DNA of 64,000 bases from Trema orientale (taxonomy: Eukaryota; Streptophyta; Magnoliopsida; Rosales; Cannabaceae). Of the stretch, positions 11,691 through 22,749 are shown in pieces. The position numbers were made by a program, and so were the translations under genes. Under the pieces are notes generated by a model. That model worked only from the letters and a program-made list of their open reading frames with translations. It did not search any database and was not told the DNA's origin. The first letter of the stretch is position 1. Each line of letters starts with the position of its first letter. The DNA is taken from assembly GCA_002914845.1 (NCBI GenBank), contig JXTC01000086.1, forward strand, positions 482,177 to 546,176, given 5' to 3'.

Positions 11691-12710
11691 TACAAGCATG
11701 TGTGAAGATGACTCTACTAAGAGATTATAAAACATCCCAAAATGTATAAACTGAGCCCCCATATATGGTCAAAATATCTAGATGTACAGTAGCAAGGTCA
11801 AGCCTCTACTCCAACTCACAAGCTCATCTAATCATCTCAATCATTGCCCGCAATATAAGACTACTATGAGCTACAACTGAGTAAGAAAAGTAATACATGA
11901 ATTACTGCTCGATGAAGTATACTAAATGTATGATCATAATCTTTTAAATTTTTACTAAAAATGGTTTCCTTTGGCTCTAAATCTTGTGCAGACTGCCTGA
12001 TTCAGCGTTGTGCCTACAGGATTTCCTCAATTAATAATATCTCATGGACTCTTCTTCGGCTGGCCAACATCGCAATAGGGCTCATAATTGACCTTACTCT
12101 ATTATTACCCTGTCGAGCTCAAGAAATAAGGCAATATCTCATTGTAGTGTATTCTGCCAACTGATATGGAGGAGGAAAACTAAGGTGTGGCAAACTCTGC
12201 CCCTCTGTGGGCTTCTACTAAGAGCCTAACTTTACGTCCTGTTTGATATTGAAAACTGCTATCTCTGTTGCATCCTCAAAATAATGGCACATTCTTAAAT
12301 ATTTTCCTTTCTTTAACTTTTCTTTGATAAAACCTTTACATAACAAAGTCGAGGCATTTCAAAAAAACTTTTACTCTGCTTTAACTTCTTTGTAAAATAT
12401 GTATAACCTCATGACGTAAATGTCAATATCTCATTATATATGCCAAGTATAAAAGCTGATAATGAATTGCCCATACTCATACTCAAAATCTCAATACAAG
12501 TATGGAAATATAATTGGCTTATATATGGTACATAATTCTTGTGTTGCAGTTAAGTACTCTACTTCGATTCCGAGCTTTCTTGTGAAATGCTCTCTTCTCA
12601 AGGTACGATTGATGTGTGCTCCTAATATTTATCCAATTCAAAATTACTTGATCAATGCAAATGTGATGCTAGAAGAAATTTTCTACTAATTCAGCTTGAC
12701 ATATACTAGT
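11690..12710. mobile_element. Diverged LTR-like copy related to the solo LTR
   Basis: Phrases in the same order as in the solo LTR are visible. CTCCAACTCACAAGCTCATC / CAATATAAGACTACTATGAG / AACTGAGTAAG matches 8780-8860, and GTGAAATGCTC...CTCAAGGTACGATTGATGTG matches 9270-9310. Identity is low and the ends are unclear. The short open frames inside (for instance 11961-12164) are not credible proteins. Confidence 0.5.
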
Positions 12711-12897
12711 TTTATTATGCACACACGAAAATGCACGCAAATATATATATATATATATATATCACCAAACAATTAGTTGTACCTGAGAAATAAACATGCC
12801 TTAGTTCCTATAATATTTCGCTAATAATAGCCGTAATTAATTTCACACTTAACAAAACACAGAACTAAATATGTTCTAAATATGTATATATATATAT

Positions 12898-13136
12898 GGG
12901 TACCAATCCAGTAGGTATTTTTTTTTTATCTGTGCATAGATATCAATTTAGCCAATGAAAATTTATCATGTATATTTTTTTATAATAAAAAGTAAAAAAG
13001 AGAAATGACATTAATAATACACGTATTTTTATGTACCTCATTAAAGCCTTTAGATCACTATTAGATGATTGATCCAACGGCTAAAAAAAATATCTATACA
13101 TAGGTAAAAAAAAAAATACCTATTAGATTTACAACC
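12898..13136 (+). mobile_element. (TA)n-embedded TIR element, copy B
   Basis: About 239 bp and the cleanest copy. The left end is AATCCAGTAGGTATTTTTTT and the right end is the reverse complement of AAAAAATACCTATTAGATTT. A second inner pair TATCTGTGCATAG / CTATACATAGGTA extends the TIR to about 30 bp. It is flanked by TA runs at 12884-12896 and 13139-13164. The interior has GATCACTATTAGATGATTGA, close to copies A and C. Confidence 0.8.
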
Positions 13137-13139
13137 TTT

Positions 13140-13164
<25 letters not shown>

Positions 13165-13170
<6 letters not shown>

Positions 13171-13970
13171 CGACGTGTGAACTAATTAACAAGTCGTATG
13201 TCTTTGTATATAAAAGAGATCATCAAAGCCTTAAAATCACAAGAATACACATAAACTTATTTCTAAACCATAAATTAATATTCGAAATCAGATTGGCGTT
13301 TCTAAGGTTATAATATGTTATTTGTTAAAACTATTTCTCAAACATCGATATAATAACATAAACATATTTACACAATGGACTTTTCATAAGTCATTGAGAT
13401 GCGGAAATTAAGATATGAAATCTATTTTAAATAAGTTCTCACTTAATCTGACCACACATATAAATAGAGACACAACTCTAATCAAAATCTTTCTAATAAT
13501 TATTAAGAAAGTCGTACATAACTTAAAAAAATCATATATAACTTTCAGGACTTAAGTCAATAAAAGATGACAAAACAATTAATAACATGTGTCTGCAATC
13601 TTTCTAGAAATCATACAATTATATATACAACACTCCAATCAAGAAACCCAATAAATGGTCGCACATGTCAAAGAAATAATACAAAAAGTTGCAGTACAAG
13701 AAGTGTCTACCTTTGTATGTGCTGTTTTACCTAAGATGATGGGTTAAGCCTTGCTCAAAGGACTCATAACTTTATGGAAATAAAATTATTTCTGTTCTTT
13801 TAACTATAAATTTTGTCTTTAGAGTATTTTTAGTATAGCTTTTAGGGTAATTTAGGTTATTTTATTATTAAGTATCTAAAATTTATTTATTTATTTTCAT
13901 TTATTTATTGTATTTTGTTATATTTTCTTTTATTTTGAATTAGATAGGTTTAATTTGAATTTAATTTATA
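13165..13970. other. AT-rich intergenic DNA
   Basis: No gene or clear element. From about 13735 the sequence becomes T-rich and may already belong to the LTR that ends at 15337, but its outer boundary could not be fixed. Confidence 0.35.
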
Positions 13971-15337
13971 ATCTAATTTAGTTTTATATTTATTTTGATA
14001 TAGATTTTAAAAATGAAAAGAGGAAAAAAAAAAATAGGAAAAGAAGAGACCCAGTCGCGTGTAGAAGTGCTTGGATTGAGCCACAAATGAAACTGAGTAG
14101 CGCGTGCATGGAAGGCAGGAGACAGCTGAGGCCCGCACGCTTCAGGTTGTTGAAGAAACACCAGCCGTGTTTATTCTAGTGCAGCGCATCTCTCTGCAAC
14201 CAGTTTTGTGCCCATCCATAAGTCGCCATGACAGATTTCAATATCAACATTTTTCATCGTCCAATCGCTTCATGCTGAGCTCACATGTTTTAGCTGCACC
14301 AAATCACTTCCTATGAGTCAGAATAAGGAGGAGAAAGAAGAAGAAAGAGAAATAGAAAAGTAGGAGAGTTTGACATATAATTTGACCAATCACAGGACTC
14401 CTTGAAAACATGAATACTTGGAAAACACTCCAAACCAAGCTATAAATAAGCCAAAAAGTGAGACACTAATTTTGAGAGTTCTAGGAGAGGCTAGAGACAT
14501 GATCTAAACATGAATACTTGGAAAACACTCCAAACTAAGCTATAAATAAGCCAAAAAGTGAGACACTAATTTTGAGAGTTCTAGGAGAGGCTAGAGACAT
14601 GATCTTAAACATGAATACTTGGAAAACACTCCAAACCAAGCTATAAATAAGCCAAAAAGTGAGACACTAATTTTGAGAGTTCTAGAAGAGGCTAGAGACA
14701 TGATCTTAATTGTAGAGTTTTTATGTTTTCAGCTTTGATTCCTTAGAGTACGTCAACGCTTATATATTTATTTTATTATAATCTATCAATATTTTTAGTT
14801 TCAATTTAAGTTACTATTTTCCAGTTTTTCATATAAATTCAATCACGCTTTCTTTATGTGATTTAAGTTAGATTATAATTTTTCTTGATATATTTATTTT
14901 ACGAGTTAATCTTTTACTACAGCATTGTCTCTGTGACATATTTTTGTCCCTGTGATATATTGTCGATTTTAAATAGCTAGTAAGATAAATTATCTTTAGT
15001 GTTAATTGGAAGAATTTTTCATGTCGAATACCTTTGCTATATATTTGTTCTTATAGTTTTTGATTATATGTTAAGGATGTGAAATATATAATTGAGTAGT
15101 AAAAAGGAATCAAAATTGGTAACAGTTAAATGAATAATTAAGTGAATCTTGAAGCCTTGTCTTTCTCATATTGATATTTTTATTTATTTTTTTTGGGATT
15201 ATTTTAATTTACTACTTAGTTAATTATTTATTTTTATTTTTTGTCACCTTTTTATTGTTGATTTAACTTCTCTATGGAATCGATACCTTGATTTATACTA
15301 CGTTAGCCGCTAGTATATTTTGATCATAAATAAAATT
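13970..15337 (+). mobile_element. Athila/Tat-type LTR, plus orientation
   Basis: The right end is fixed by the primer-binding site that begins at 15338. The LTR holds a triplicated TATA-box unit (14406-14707). Its last part, with AAATTCAATCACGCTTTC and CGCTAGTATATTTTGATCAT, is homologous to the reverse complement of 17577-18300. It is followed by a gag fragment. The left end is approximate. The element is old and broken. Confidence 0.6.
14406..14707 (+). repeat. Triplicated 100-bp LTR promoter unit
   Basis: Three nearly identical units start at 14406, 14506 and 14607. Each contains AAACATGAATACTTGG, then CTATAAATAAGCC (a TATA box), then GAGAGTTCTAG and GGCTAGAGACATGATCT. Differences between units are a few single bases. 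The unit covers the core promoter and start of the LTR transcript. Confidence 0.95.
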
Positions 15338-15355
15338 TGGCGTCGTTGCCAAGAA
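15338..15355 (+). other. Primer-binding site (Athila/Tat type)
   Basis: TGGCGTCGTTGCCAAGAA resembles TGGCGCCGTTGCCGGGGA, the primer-binding site shared by plant Athila and Tat/Ogre elements. It lies directly after the LTR end and is followed by AGTCAAATCA, as is the facing site at 17560-17576. Confidence 0.75.
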
Positions 15356-15845
15356 AGTCAAATCAATGGAAAAGTTATACAATTCATTCATTCTTTTTCT
15401 TTTAGATTTTTGTAAAAATAATCTTATAGTTTTAGTTTCTTTTCTTTTTGGGTTTTGTTTTCTTTATTTTATATATATATATATTCATTCTTCTTCTTTA
15501 TTTAGTTTTTATTTTTATTGTTTTTCTTTCTTATTTGTTAGATTCGTTTAGATTAATTAGGTTTCTTAATTTTTGTCTTGGATAGAAACGAATGAGGAAG
15601 ACTTTATAGAATACTTGAATTTGAAGAAGATTCGTCTGATTCTTGGTCAAGCAAAAATTTGTCATAAACACCTTTACCAACCACTATAAATCAAATTGAG
15701 AATAACTCAGGCAGAACCTTAAATAATTACTTACGCTCAACTCGCACAGCCACATCTTCATGCATTATTTTTCTATATAATACATAATAATTAGATTTTA
15801 AACCTGGTATGATCTAACTTTTATCCATCTTCTATGGCCTAGATA

Positions 15846-16250
15846 GTGCATACTAAGGAATTTGAAGAGGTAGTGGTAACTTTCTATAGCCAACCTGATG
15901 CAGTAGATATTGTTAGGTCAAAATTTTTCCCATTCTCCCTGAAAAATAGAGCAAAGAGTCGGCTATACTCTTTAAGGTCCAGATTTATTGGCTCATGGGA
16001 AGAGGTGACTCAATCATTCTTCAATAAATACTTTCCCAACCATAAAATCAACAGCCCGATGAGACAAATATCAACCTTTTCTCAAAAAGACAGCGAAACT
16101 TTATACAAGCATAGGAGAGGTTTAAGGATATTCTGAACTTGTACCCACACTATGGGTATAAGAATTGGTGCATTGTCAGTTACTTCTACGATGGAATTAC
16201 CTGCAAAGTGCGTCAATTTATTGAGATGAAAATATTAAAAGTATCAACAT
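15846..16250 (+). mobile_element. Athila/Tat-type gag fragment (fossil)
   Basis: The plus strand encodes a retrotransposon Gag-domain piece. FFPFSLKNRAKSRLYSLRS, then IGSWEEVTQSFFNKYFP, then ISTFSQKDSETLY match the family pattern LFPFSLKDKAKEWL / W.EM...FLNKYFP / I..F.Q.DGE.LYE. It sits 0.5 kb after the primer-binding site in the same orientation, where gag is expected. The copy is broken and no pol follows. Confidence 0.85.
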
Positions 16251-16519
16251 GATAAAGTTCAAATTCAGATTCAGAAATATAAAGGAAATATTTCACTTTT
16301 GGTTTGTTGTTTTTCTATGCTTCCTCCATAATAAATGTGATGGCATTAACCTCAGTGTTGATGTGTATTTCAATGGTAGAGCTTTATGCCAAGTGTTGCC
16401 TTATTGGACTAGACTAAGGTTAGGAGAGAAACTCACCTCGTTCTTCTACAGTGAGAGTGTTAGACAATTTGGTGATTTGACTCTTCATTTCTATTTAGTG
16501 TTTCAAACTTTTAGTTAGT

Positions 16520-17559
16520 CTTACTTTACGCCTTCATAAATGCTTATAAAATTTCCTCTAAAGAGGGTTTTACAAGTGGAGCATTGTATTGAGGTGCAAA
16601 GTAAGGAATTGATGGTTGTGTCTCAGTCTTCAAGTCGTCGGTAAGTATTGTGAGTTTGTTGGATTCAGATTTCCAACTTAAATTCAGATGATTTCTCTAT
16701 CTAGGATTTTGTGCGTCTTAGAATAAGGTGAAAAGGGTTGTCTAAACATCTCTAGGGTGTTGTATTCTCTTCGTAAATTCCTCTCATCTCACCATAAATT
16801 AGGCAATCTTATACGAAGTGATCAGTCCCTCTCACATACAAAGCATATACCTTGTGATTAGACCTAGCAACCGTTTGGGTAACTATACTATCTTTTATCT
16901 TTGGATCCTCTTTAAAATCCTCTAACGACCTAGTTGAAGCTTGTAACTGGGACTTAAGATTGTCTTTTTCTCTAAGATAGTAGATACTACTGGTATTTAC
17001 CTATTTAGTGCCATCAGTAGCACATGGGTTAGGCCAGATGTGTCTTTTTCTTTTTTTGTAGTGAAAATTAACAAAAAAAAAGGAAAATTTTAAATAAGGA
17101 AAGAAAATTTAAATGAGGAAAATTCTATATAAGGAAACTAAGTTATAAAAGAAAAAAAATCCAAAAAATTAAATAAAACTTCCTAAAACTAGAAAAAGAT
17201 AACAGCTAAAAATAGAAAATTCGAAAAAAAATTCAAAAATAAAAAAATTTACTGAAATAGTTTTTTTTTTTTTCATTTTTTTAAATTGAATATTGTACAA
17301 CCAAAGAGATTTCCAGGTTAGGAGGGGGATAACAAGCAAATCACTTAAGTCTCAGGCTCTCTTTAGACAGTTTTAGGTCTTTTTAAAAAAGCTCTTTTAG
17401 TTTTGCTACTAAACGAATCAATTTTTTTAAATCAAGAAAGATTAAAATAAAACTTTACAAAAATAAGAAAATAAAAATATCGAAAAGATAAGAATTAAAA
17501 TGTAGGATATACGAAGAAAAATTTACTGTTTCAATGAAAAAAATTTTGTGATTTGACTT
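16520..17559. mobile_element. Non-coding interior between facing LTRs
   Basis: There is no recognisable coding part. The region has A-rich runs (17060-17270) and leads directly into the minus-strand primer-binding site. It is probably leftover leader of the minus-strand element joined to the tail of the plus-strand gag fragment. The junction was not located. Confidence 0.4.
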
Positions 17560-17576
17560 CCCCGGCAACGGTGCCA
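17560..17576 (-). other. Primer-binding site, minus strand (Athila/Tat type)
   Basis: On the minus strand it reads TGGCACCGTTGCCGGGG, nearly the family form. It is followed by AAGTCAAATCA and preceded by a CGTAAACAAAATT tail that matches the end of the plus-strand LTR. It faces the site at 15338 from 2.2 kb away. Confidence 0.85.
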
Positions 17577-18690
17577 AATTTTGTTTACGCTCATAATATA
17601 CTACGGTTATTGCAATAATAATTGAGGTGTCGATCCCGTGAGGAAGCATTTAAAAATACTAAAAAAGTTAGAGAAACAATAAACAAAAAGTCTTAATCTT
17701 AAATAATGATAATAAAAATAAAAATAGATAAAAGCTAAAAAGTTTATATAAATAAAAATAATAAATAAATGTCAACCAATGCTATCAAAAACTAGGCATA
17801 GAGTTTCACTTAATTTCTTCGTGTCACTGTTACTAACTTTTATTCCTATTTATTACTCAGTTGCATGCTTCATATCGTAAACATACAATTAAAAAATTCA
17901 ACAATAAAGATCAATAATAAAAACAAATATATTTGTATTGAGAAAATTCTTTTAATGAAAAACAATAAAGATCTATTATTACAAGCTATCTGAGAGCGAT
18001 AATATATCCTTAGATAAGGATCAACCTATAAAATAAATCTATCAATAACAATTATATTCTAACATTGATCACTACATAAGGAAAGCGTAATTGAACTTAT
18101 ATAAGAATGAAGAAAATAATTCATGGAATAAAATAATAAAGAAATTTAACAAAACAAATGTATGAATATTGAAGAACATAAAGGAAATCAAAGAAAGAAA
18201 ACAAGAAACTATACAAAAAAGATTTTCTCTAGCCTCACTTTTATCTGTAAAAATATAGAACTTTGCTCTAAATTGGTGTATTAGTGTCTTGGAGGAAGGT
18301 GCCTAAGTGCTCCTTTTATAATGAAGGACGACCTTTAAGTTTCTATTGTTGTCTTCACAAAATGAGTTCTAATCTTTCCATAATTGTCCTAATCAAATCG
18401 GCCTACTAATTCTTCAATTAAGCTCATCATGTACATGGATATTCATCTGTCTTGGTTCATGATTGCATATATGTCAATGGAATTTGATTTAACTCCATAT
18501 AGAAAGAGATAGGTGAAGATTAGCTGGAGAGATTACATTCCAATGGCTAGACAATGGTTAACATAAATGTGGATATACTGGAAGACCACGTACAAGCAAT
18601 CAAGCTAAGTTCAGCAAATTTAACAACTTGAAAATACTTCAATATTTTGGTCATCAAATCTCTTATAGATGTCAAAACTGAGGGATTCCT
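17577..18690 (-). mobile_element. Athila/Tat-type LTR, minus orientation
   Basis: Read on the minus strand, this ends with GTAGTATATTATGAGCGTAA just before the primer-binding site. It contains AAGTTCAATTACGCTTTCC, a TATA motif (CATTATAAAAGG at about 18315) and GAGGCTAGAGA. All of these have counterparts in the same order in the plus-strand LTR at 13970-15337. It has only one TATA unit. The right boundary is approximate. Confidence 0.65.
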
Positions 18691-19429
18691 AAAGCTATAG
18701 ATTTCTAAGAGATAGAGCTATAATCCATCTGTTAAAAATTTTTCCTAAATCAAGCGTTATCTGGGAGAAAATGGTGCGAAAAGATTCAGATTTAGGAAGA
18801 GCTATTTTTTGCAAACAAGTAATTATCCTTTCTAATTGAGGTTATACAAAGAACTTTTATAATTATCTTGAATAGAATTAGAAGATATCAAAGACTCTAT
18901 TAACTCAACTCAATCACACATAGACAAGAGACTCGTATGTATTGTGTATGCATGTGAAAACTACCAGTTTTGGTTCTTGCAGTAGGCCGTGCTTAGTGGA
19001 TTAGTTTGTCTCTTTTAATGACTACTCAAGGCTAGCTTCCACGCCTAATAAAAAGTAGCCCTTTCTAATCTAGATACACAGATGTCTCAAATCTATGTCA
19101 AATCTGTTTAATCATCAAGACATAATATCTTCTAAGTCTAAACAAACTAGTGCACATTAGTCATAATGTAAGAGATCAAAAAGCAAGGATAATCAAAAGT
19201 TGAATTTCAGCCAATAGACAAAAATCATCAAGTGATAGAATAGGATATGTCAGTTCAGTCATCATTAGTTAATAATCATTTGAATCACACATCACACATA
19301 ACAAGCATTTCCTGATCTTGCTAAATATATAAGACTAAATCACTTAACATAAGATCGAAATCTCTCTGAGAAATAGAGTGCACTCTAGTAACCTTTCATA
19401 AAGATTTAAGTCTAGATGTATCCAGGATT

Positions 19430-19620
19430 TTTGTAAATAAGTCACCTATCTGTTTTTGCAATTTCAACATATTCTATACTCACCAATTTATACTCAACTA
19501 AATCATGAATGAAGTGATGTCTGATGTCTATATACTTTGTCCTAGAGTGCTGAATAGGATTTGTCAAAAAATAGTCACTGTATTAAACTTAATTCCATAA
19601 TCACTAAGCATTTGCATTAT
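19430..19620 (-). mobile_element. Copia RNase H C-terminal piece (fossil)
   Basis: Minus-strand translation contains the phrase SRTKYIDIRHHFIHDLVEY, the well-known C-terminal signature of copia RNase H (HIDIRYHFIRE-type). Orientation and order agree with the reverse transcriptase piece to its right. Confidence 0.8.
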
Positions 19621-19910
19621 CCAAAGAGTTGAGTATAGAAACTACCTGTTGCAATATATTCTGCCTCAGTTATAGAGAGTGATATGGAGTTCTACTTTTT
19701 GTTGTGCTAAGCAACAAGATTATTGCCTAGGTATAAACATCCACTAGAAATACTCTTCCTGTCATCAAGGCTCTCTGCCCAATCACAGAACCTTACAAGA
19801 AAAGGATTAGTATCTTTGGCCATCCATATGCCAAAATCTGAAGTGTCATTGACGTATTTTAGAATCTTTTTTACAACTGAAAAGTATGACTCCTTAGGAT
19901 CTGCCTGATA

Positions 19911-20534
19911 TTAAGCACAAGCACCAACATTAAAATAAATGTCTAGTTTACTAGCTTTCAGATATAATAATCTGCCTATCATACGCCTAAATAGGGCATG
20001 ATCAATACTTATTCCTTTTTTATCTTTGGTCAACTTAATGTTTGTGCTTATCGGAGTTCTCATGGTCTTTGAGGAATCTAAACCAAACTTTTTGACAATG
20101 GATTTGGCATATTTTTCTTGCGAGATAAAAATGCTATTATCATGTTGTTTGATTTGAAGACCTAAAAAGATATTTAGTTCTCTAACCATACTCATTTCAA
20201 ATTCAGATTGTATTAGTTTAACAAAATCATGAGTGTACTTCTGACATGTTGAGCCAAAAATGATATCATCTACATAAATTTTATCATAAAGTATACCTAA
20301 TTCAAACCTTTTGATGAACAAGGTTTTATCCGATCCACCTCTATAGTATTCTTTATCAAGCAAATAAGTGGTCAGCCTCTCATACCAGGCTCTTGGAGCT
20401 TGCTTCAAACTATACAAAACCTTTTTAAGCTTATTTACATGGTCTGGATGATGTGGATTCTCGAAACCCGTAGGTTGTTTTACATAGACATCTTCATTTA
20501 AGAATCCATTTAGAAAAGCACTTTTGATATCCAT
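19911..20534 (-). mobile_element. Copia reverse transcriptase piece (fossil)
   Basis: Plant Ty1/copia reverse transcriptase. It starts MDIKSAFLNGFLNEDVYV and continues with LYSLKQAPRAWYERL, the catalytic-loop phrase IYVDDIIFGST, MSMVRELNIFLGLQIKQ, then ISQEKYAKSIVKKFGL and RMIGRLLYL. IFGST and MSM..EL.FFLGLQI are typical of Sireviruses (Maximus/SIRE lineage). It is part of the broken element at 18690-22740. Confidence 0.92.
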
Positions 20535-21349
20535 TTGAGAGACTTCAAAATTTAAAATGCAAGTAACAACAAAAAATAATTTAATAGATTCTAACTTAGC
20601 AACTAGTGCAAAAGTCTCATCAAAATCAATTCCTTTAACCTGAGCGTAACCTTGAACAACAAGCCTAGTTTTATTTCTAGTAACATTCTAAAACTCATCA
20701 GTTTTATTCTTAGAAATCTATTTTGTTCTTATGATATTACTGTCAGCTAGTCTAGGTACTAATGTATTGTACTCTTTTTCGCCTATTACCAGAGTCTCTA
20801 TCAATTCTGATTCCAGTGTTGTTTACTCGAGGCTAAGCTGTGTACCTCCCTGAACTTTGTTGGCTAGAAACTACTCTTTTCATATTTTTTTTTTAAGGAG
20901 CTTTGAGTAATTTGTGGTCAACATAGCTAGAGTCTCATCTTCTAAATTTTTATCCCCTTCGATGGTTAGATCCTCCATCTCATCAACCATCTTCAATGAT
21001 ACACTAGAGCTTTTCTTCTTTTTGTCTCAAACTTTGAAGTTCATCTTATAGTTTATCAAAAAATCAATGAGTTCAACAAAATCAATGTCCTTCAGCTTCC
21101 TGCATTCTTCAATAATTGTAATTTTTTATCTAAATCTTTTAGGTAAAGATCTGAGAAGTTTCTCAACTATCATAGTATTAGAATAAGCTTTTCCTAAAAA
21201 AGAGACTCATTAAAAATATCACAAATCTTAGAGTGAAAATCTGAAATAGTATCATCTTCAAGCATATGTAGATTTTCAAATTGATTTATAAGCATCTTAA
21301 GTCTTGATTGTTTCACCGACTCAGTTCCTTAATTTTTCTTTTCAAGTTT

Positions 21350-21610
21350 TTCTTATGCATCTTTATCTATAGTACAATTTGAAATCACTTTAAATTGATG
21401 AACATTAATATAGACCATAATTCCATTTACCTTTAGAGTTCCAGTTTGCCGAATTATATTCAATAGTTGACCATTTATTTTTAGGTTTGAGAGTAACCTT
21501 ACCTTGGTCATCAGTTTCAACAGAAGATGACCATCCATATACAACATATGTCCAAACTCTTTCATCAATAGACTTCAAGAAAGCTCTCATTCTAGCTTTT
21601 TAATATGGGT
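21350..21610 (-). mobile_element. Copia gag N-terminal piece (fossil)
   Basis: The minus strand has MRAFLKSIDERVWTYVVYGW and NSANWNSKGKW, matching the start of Sirevirus-type gag (MKAFLKSLDERVW...W / AN.NSKAL). It lies between the primer-binding region and the reverse transcriptase. Confidence 0.7.
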
Positions 21611-21779
21611 AGTTTGATACATCAAACAAGTGTGATCTAGAGATAGATCCGCCTTCTCTTAGCTGATCTATTTCTATAAAAAATACATAAACAGAGCATG
21701 ATTTCCAAACAAACAGAGTAATACAACATACCCTGTAATCTCACCGATTATAGCAAGTAATACCTACTCTGATATAAAA

Positions 21780-22740
21780 TGTTAAGTCAGACTACTCGTC
21801 TGTTAAGACACAACAATAGATTTGCAAAACGTATAACAAACAGTTATAAAATATAGAGAAGAGACACCAGAATTTTATCACGGTTCAGCATAACCAAGTT
21901 ATGCTTATATCCATGGGATCTAGTCTGACAAGCAATCGATCCATTAAAAATATGAATGGAGTACAAATACAAGTCTTATAAAAATGATCTAGAACTCCCT
22001 TCTAGTTTGCTGCCGATTTGAACGCTGATTCCTCCGTAGAAGTTGCTTCTTCAACTTGATGCTGAACTCCCTTTAACTGCCGTTAATAAGCTTCCCAACT
22101 CCAACAAGATAACCAGTTTACGAACTCCCTTTAGCTGCCATTGATGAGCTTCCTAACTCTGGTAAGATCACACAGGTCTCTTCTTGACTTGAGATCACCA
22201 TTGAGCTCCCCCTTCTCACCAGAATCAATGGTAGACTCTAAGGACAATGAAACTTAGGGCAAAAAATACAAAGCTCTAAGGAAAATGAAACTTCCTTTTA
22301 AAATAAGTAAGTCTTTCAAAATAATACTCAAATTATATGGTCACATCTAAAAGGAAGCTTCCTATTTCTATAGGAAAGTACAAAGTGACTCAACTAGAAA
22401 TGATAGTTGTCTTCATAATATCTAAATATATAATGACTCAGATATATCATACAATCTAATATCTAAAGGTGGTATCTTGACAAAATTATCAGTCACACTG
22501 ATGAGATATACAAATGCTAACCAATCTCAGATCTAAAGATGACATCTTAACAAAGTAATCAGTCACACAGAGAAGACAAAAAAAGTCGAACTTTTCTTGA
22601 AATAGTCAAACTTAAAGGTGACATCTTGACAGTATGTGCTGAGACACAGATGTGATAAACATAACACAGAAACAAACTGAACGACTATGTACATGTTATA
22701 CTTATTGTCTAAATATGCAGATCACTAGATTTAACACTTA
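21780..22740 (-). mobile_element. Probable 5' LTR of the copia element
   Basis: On the plus strand it begins TGTTAAGTCAGACTACTCGT directly after CTCTGATATAAAA, a decayed reverse complement of the initiator-Met primer site. It includes AATTTTATCACGGTTCAGC, a phrase typical of Sirevirus LTRs, and a tandem repeat (22066-22185: GAACTCCCTTTARCTGCCRT, twice, about 60 bp apart). The outer end is uncertain. Confidence 0.55.
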
Positions 22741-22749
22741 AACCATTGA

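Larger units (their letters stand above)
18690..22740 (-). mobile_element. Broken Sirevirus-like Ty1/copia element
   Basis: Minus-strand copia element. From right to left: a probable 5' LTR (from 21780), a decayed initiator-Met primer-binding site (about 21766-21779), a gag piece (21350-21610), reverse transcriptase (19911-20534) and an RNase H tail (about 19430-19620). Below 19430 the sequence has no recognised coding part, and a 3' LTR could not be matched by eye. Much of the polyprotein is not recognisable, so the copy is clearly broken and old. Confidence 0.75.

Noticed and set aside
11961-12164. 67-codon frame with several Cys
   Set aside because: It lies within a diverged LTR-like copy and the matching part of the solo LTR is not open.
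15366-15551. 61-codon Phe/Leu-rich frame read as a small membrane protein
   Set aside because: It is T-rich DNA just after a primer-binding site and its composition explains the hydrophobicity.
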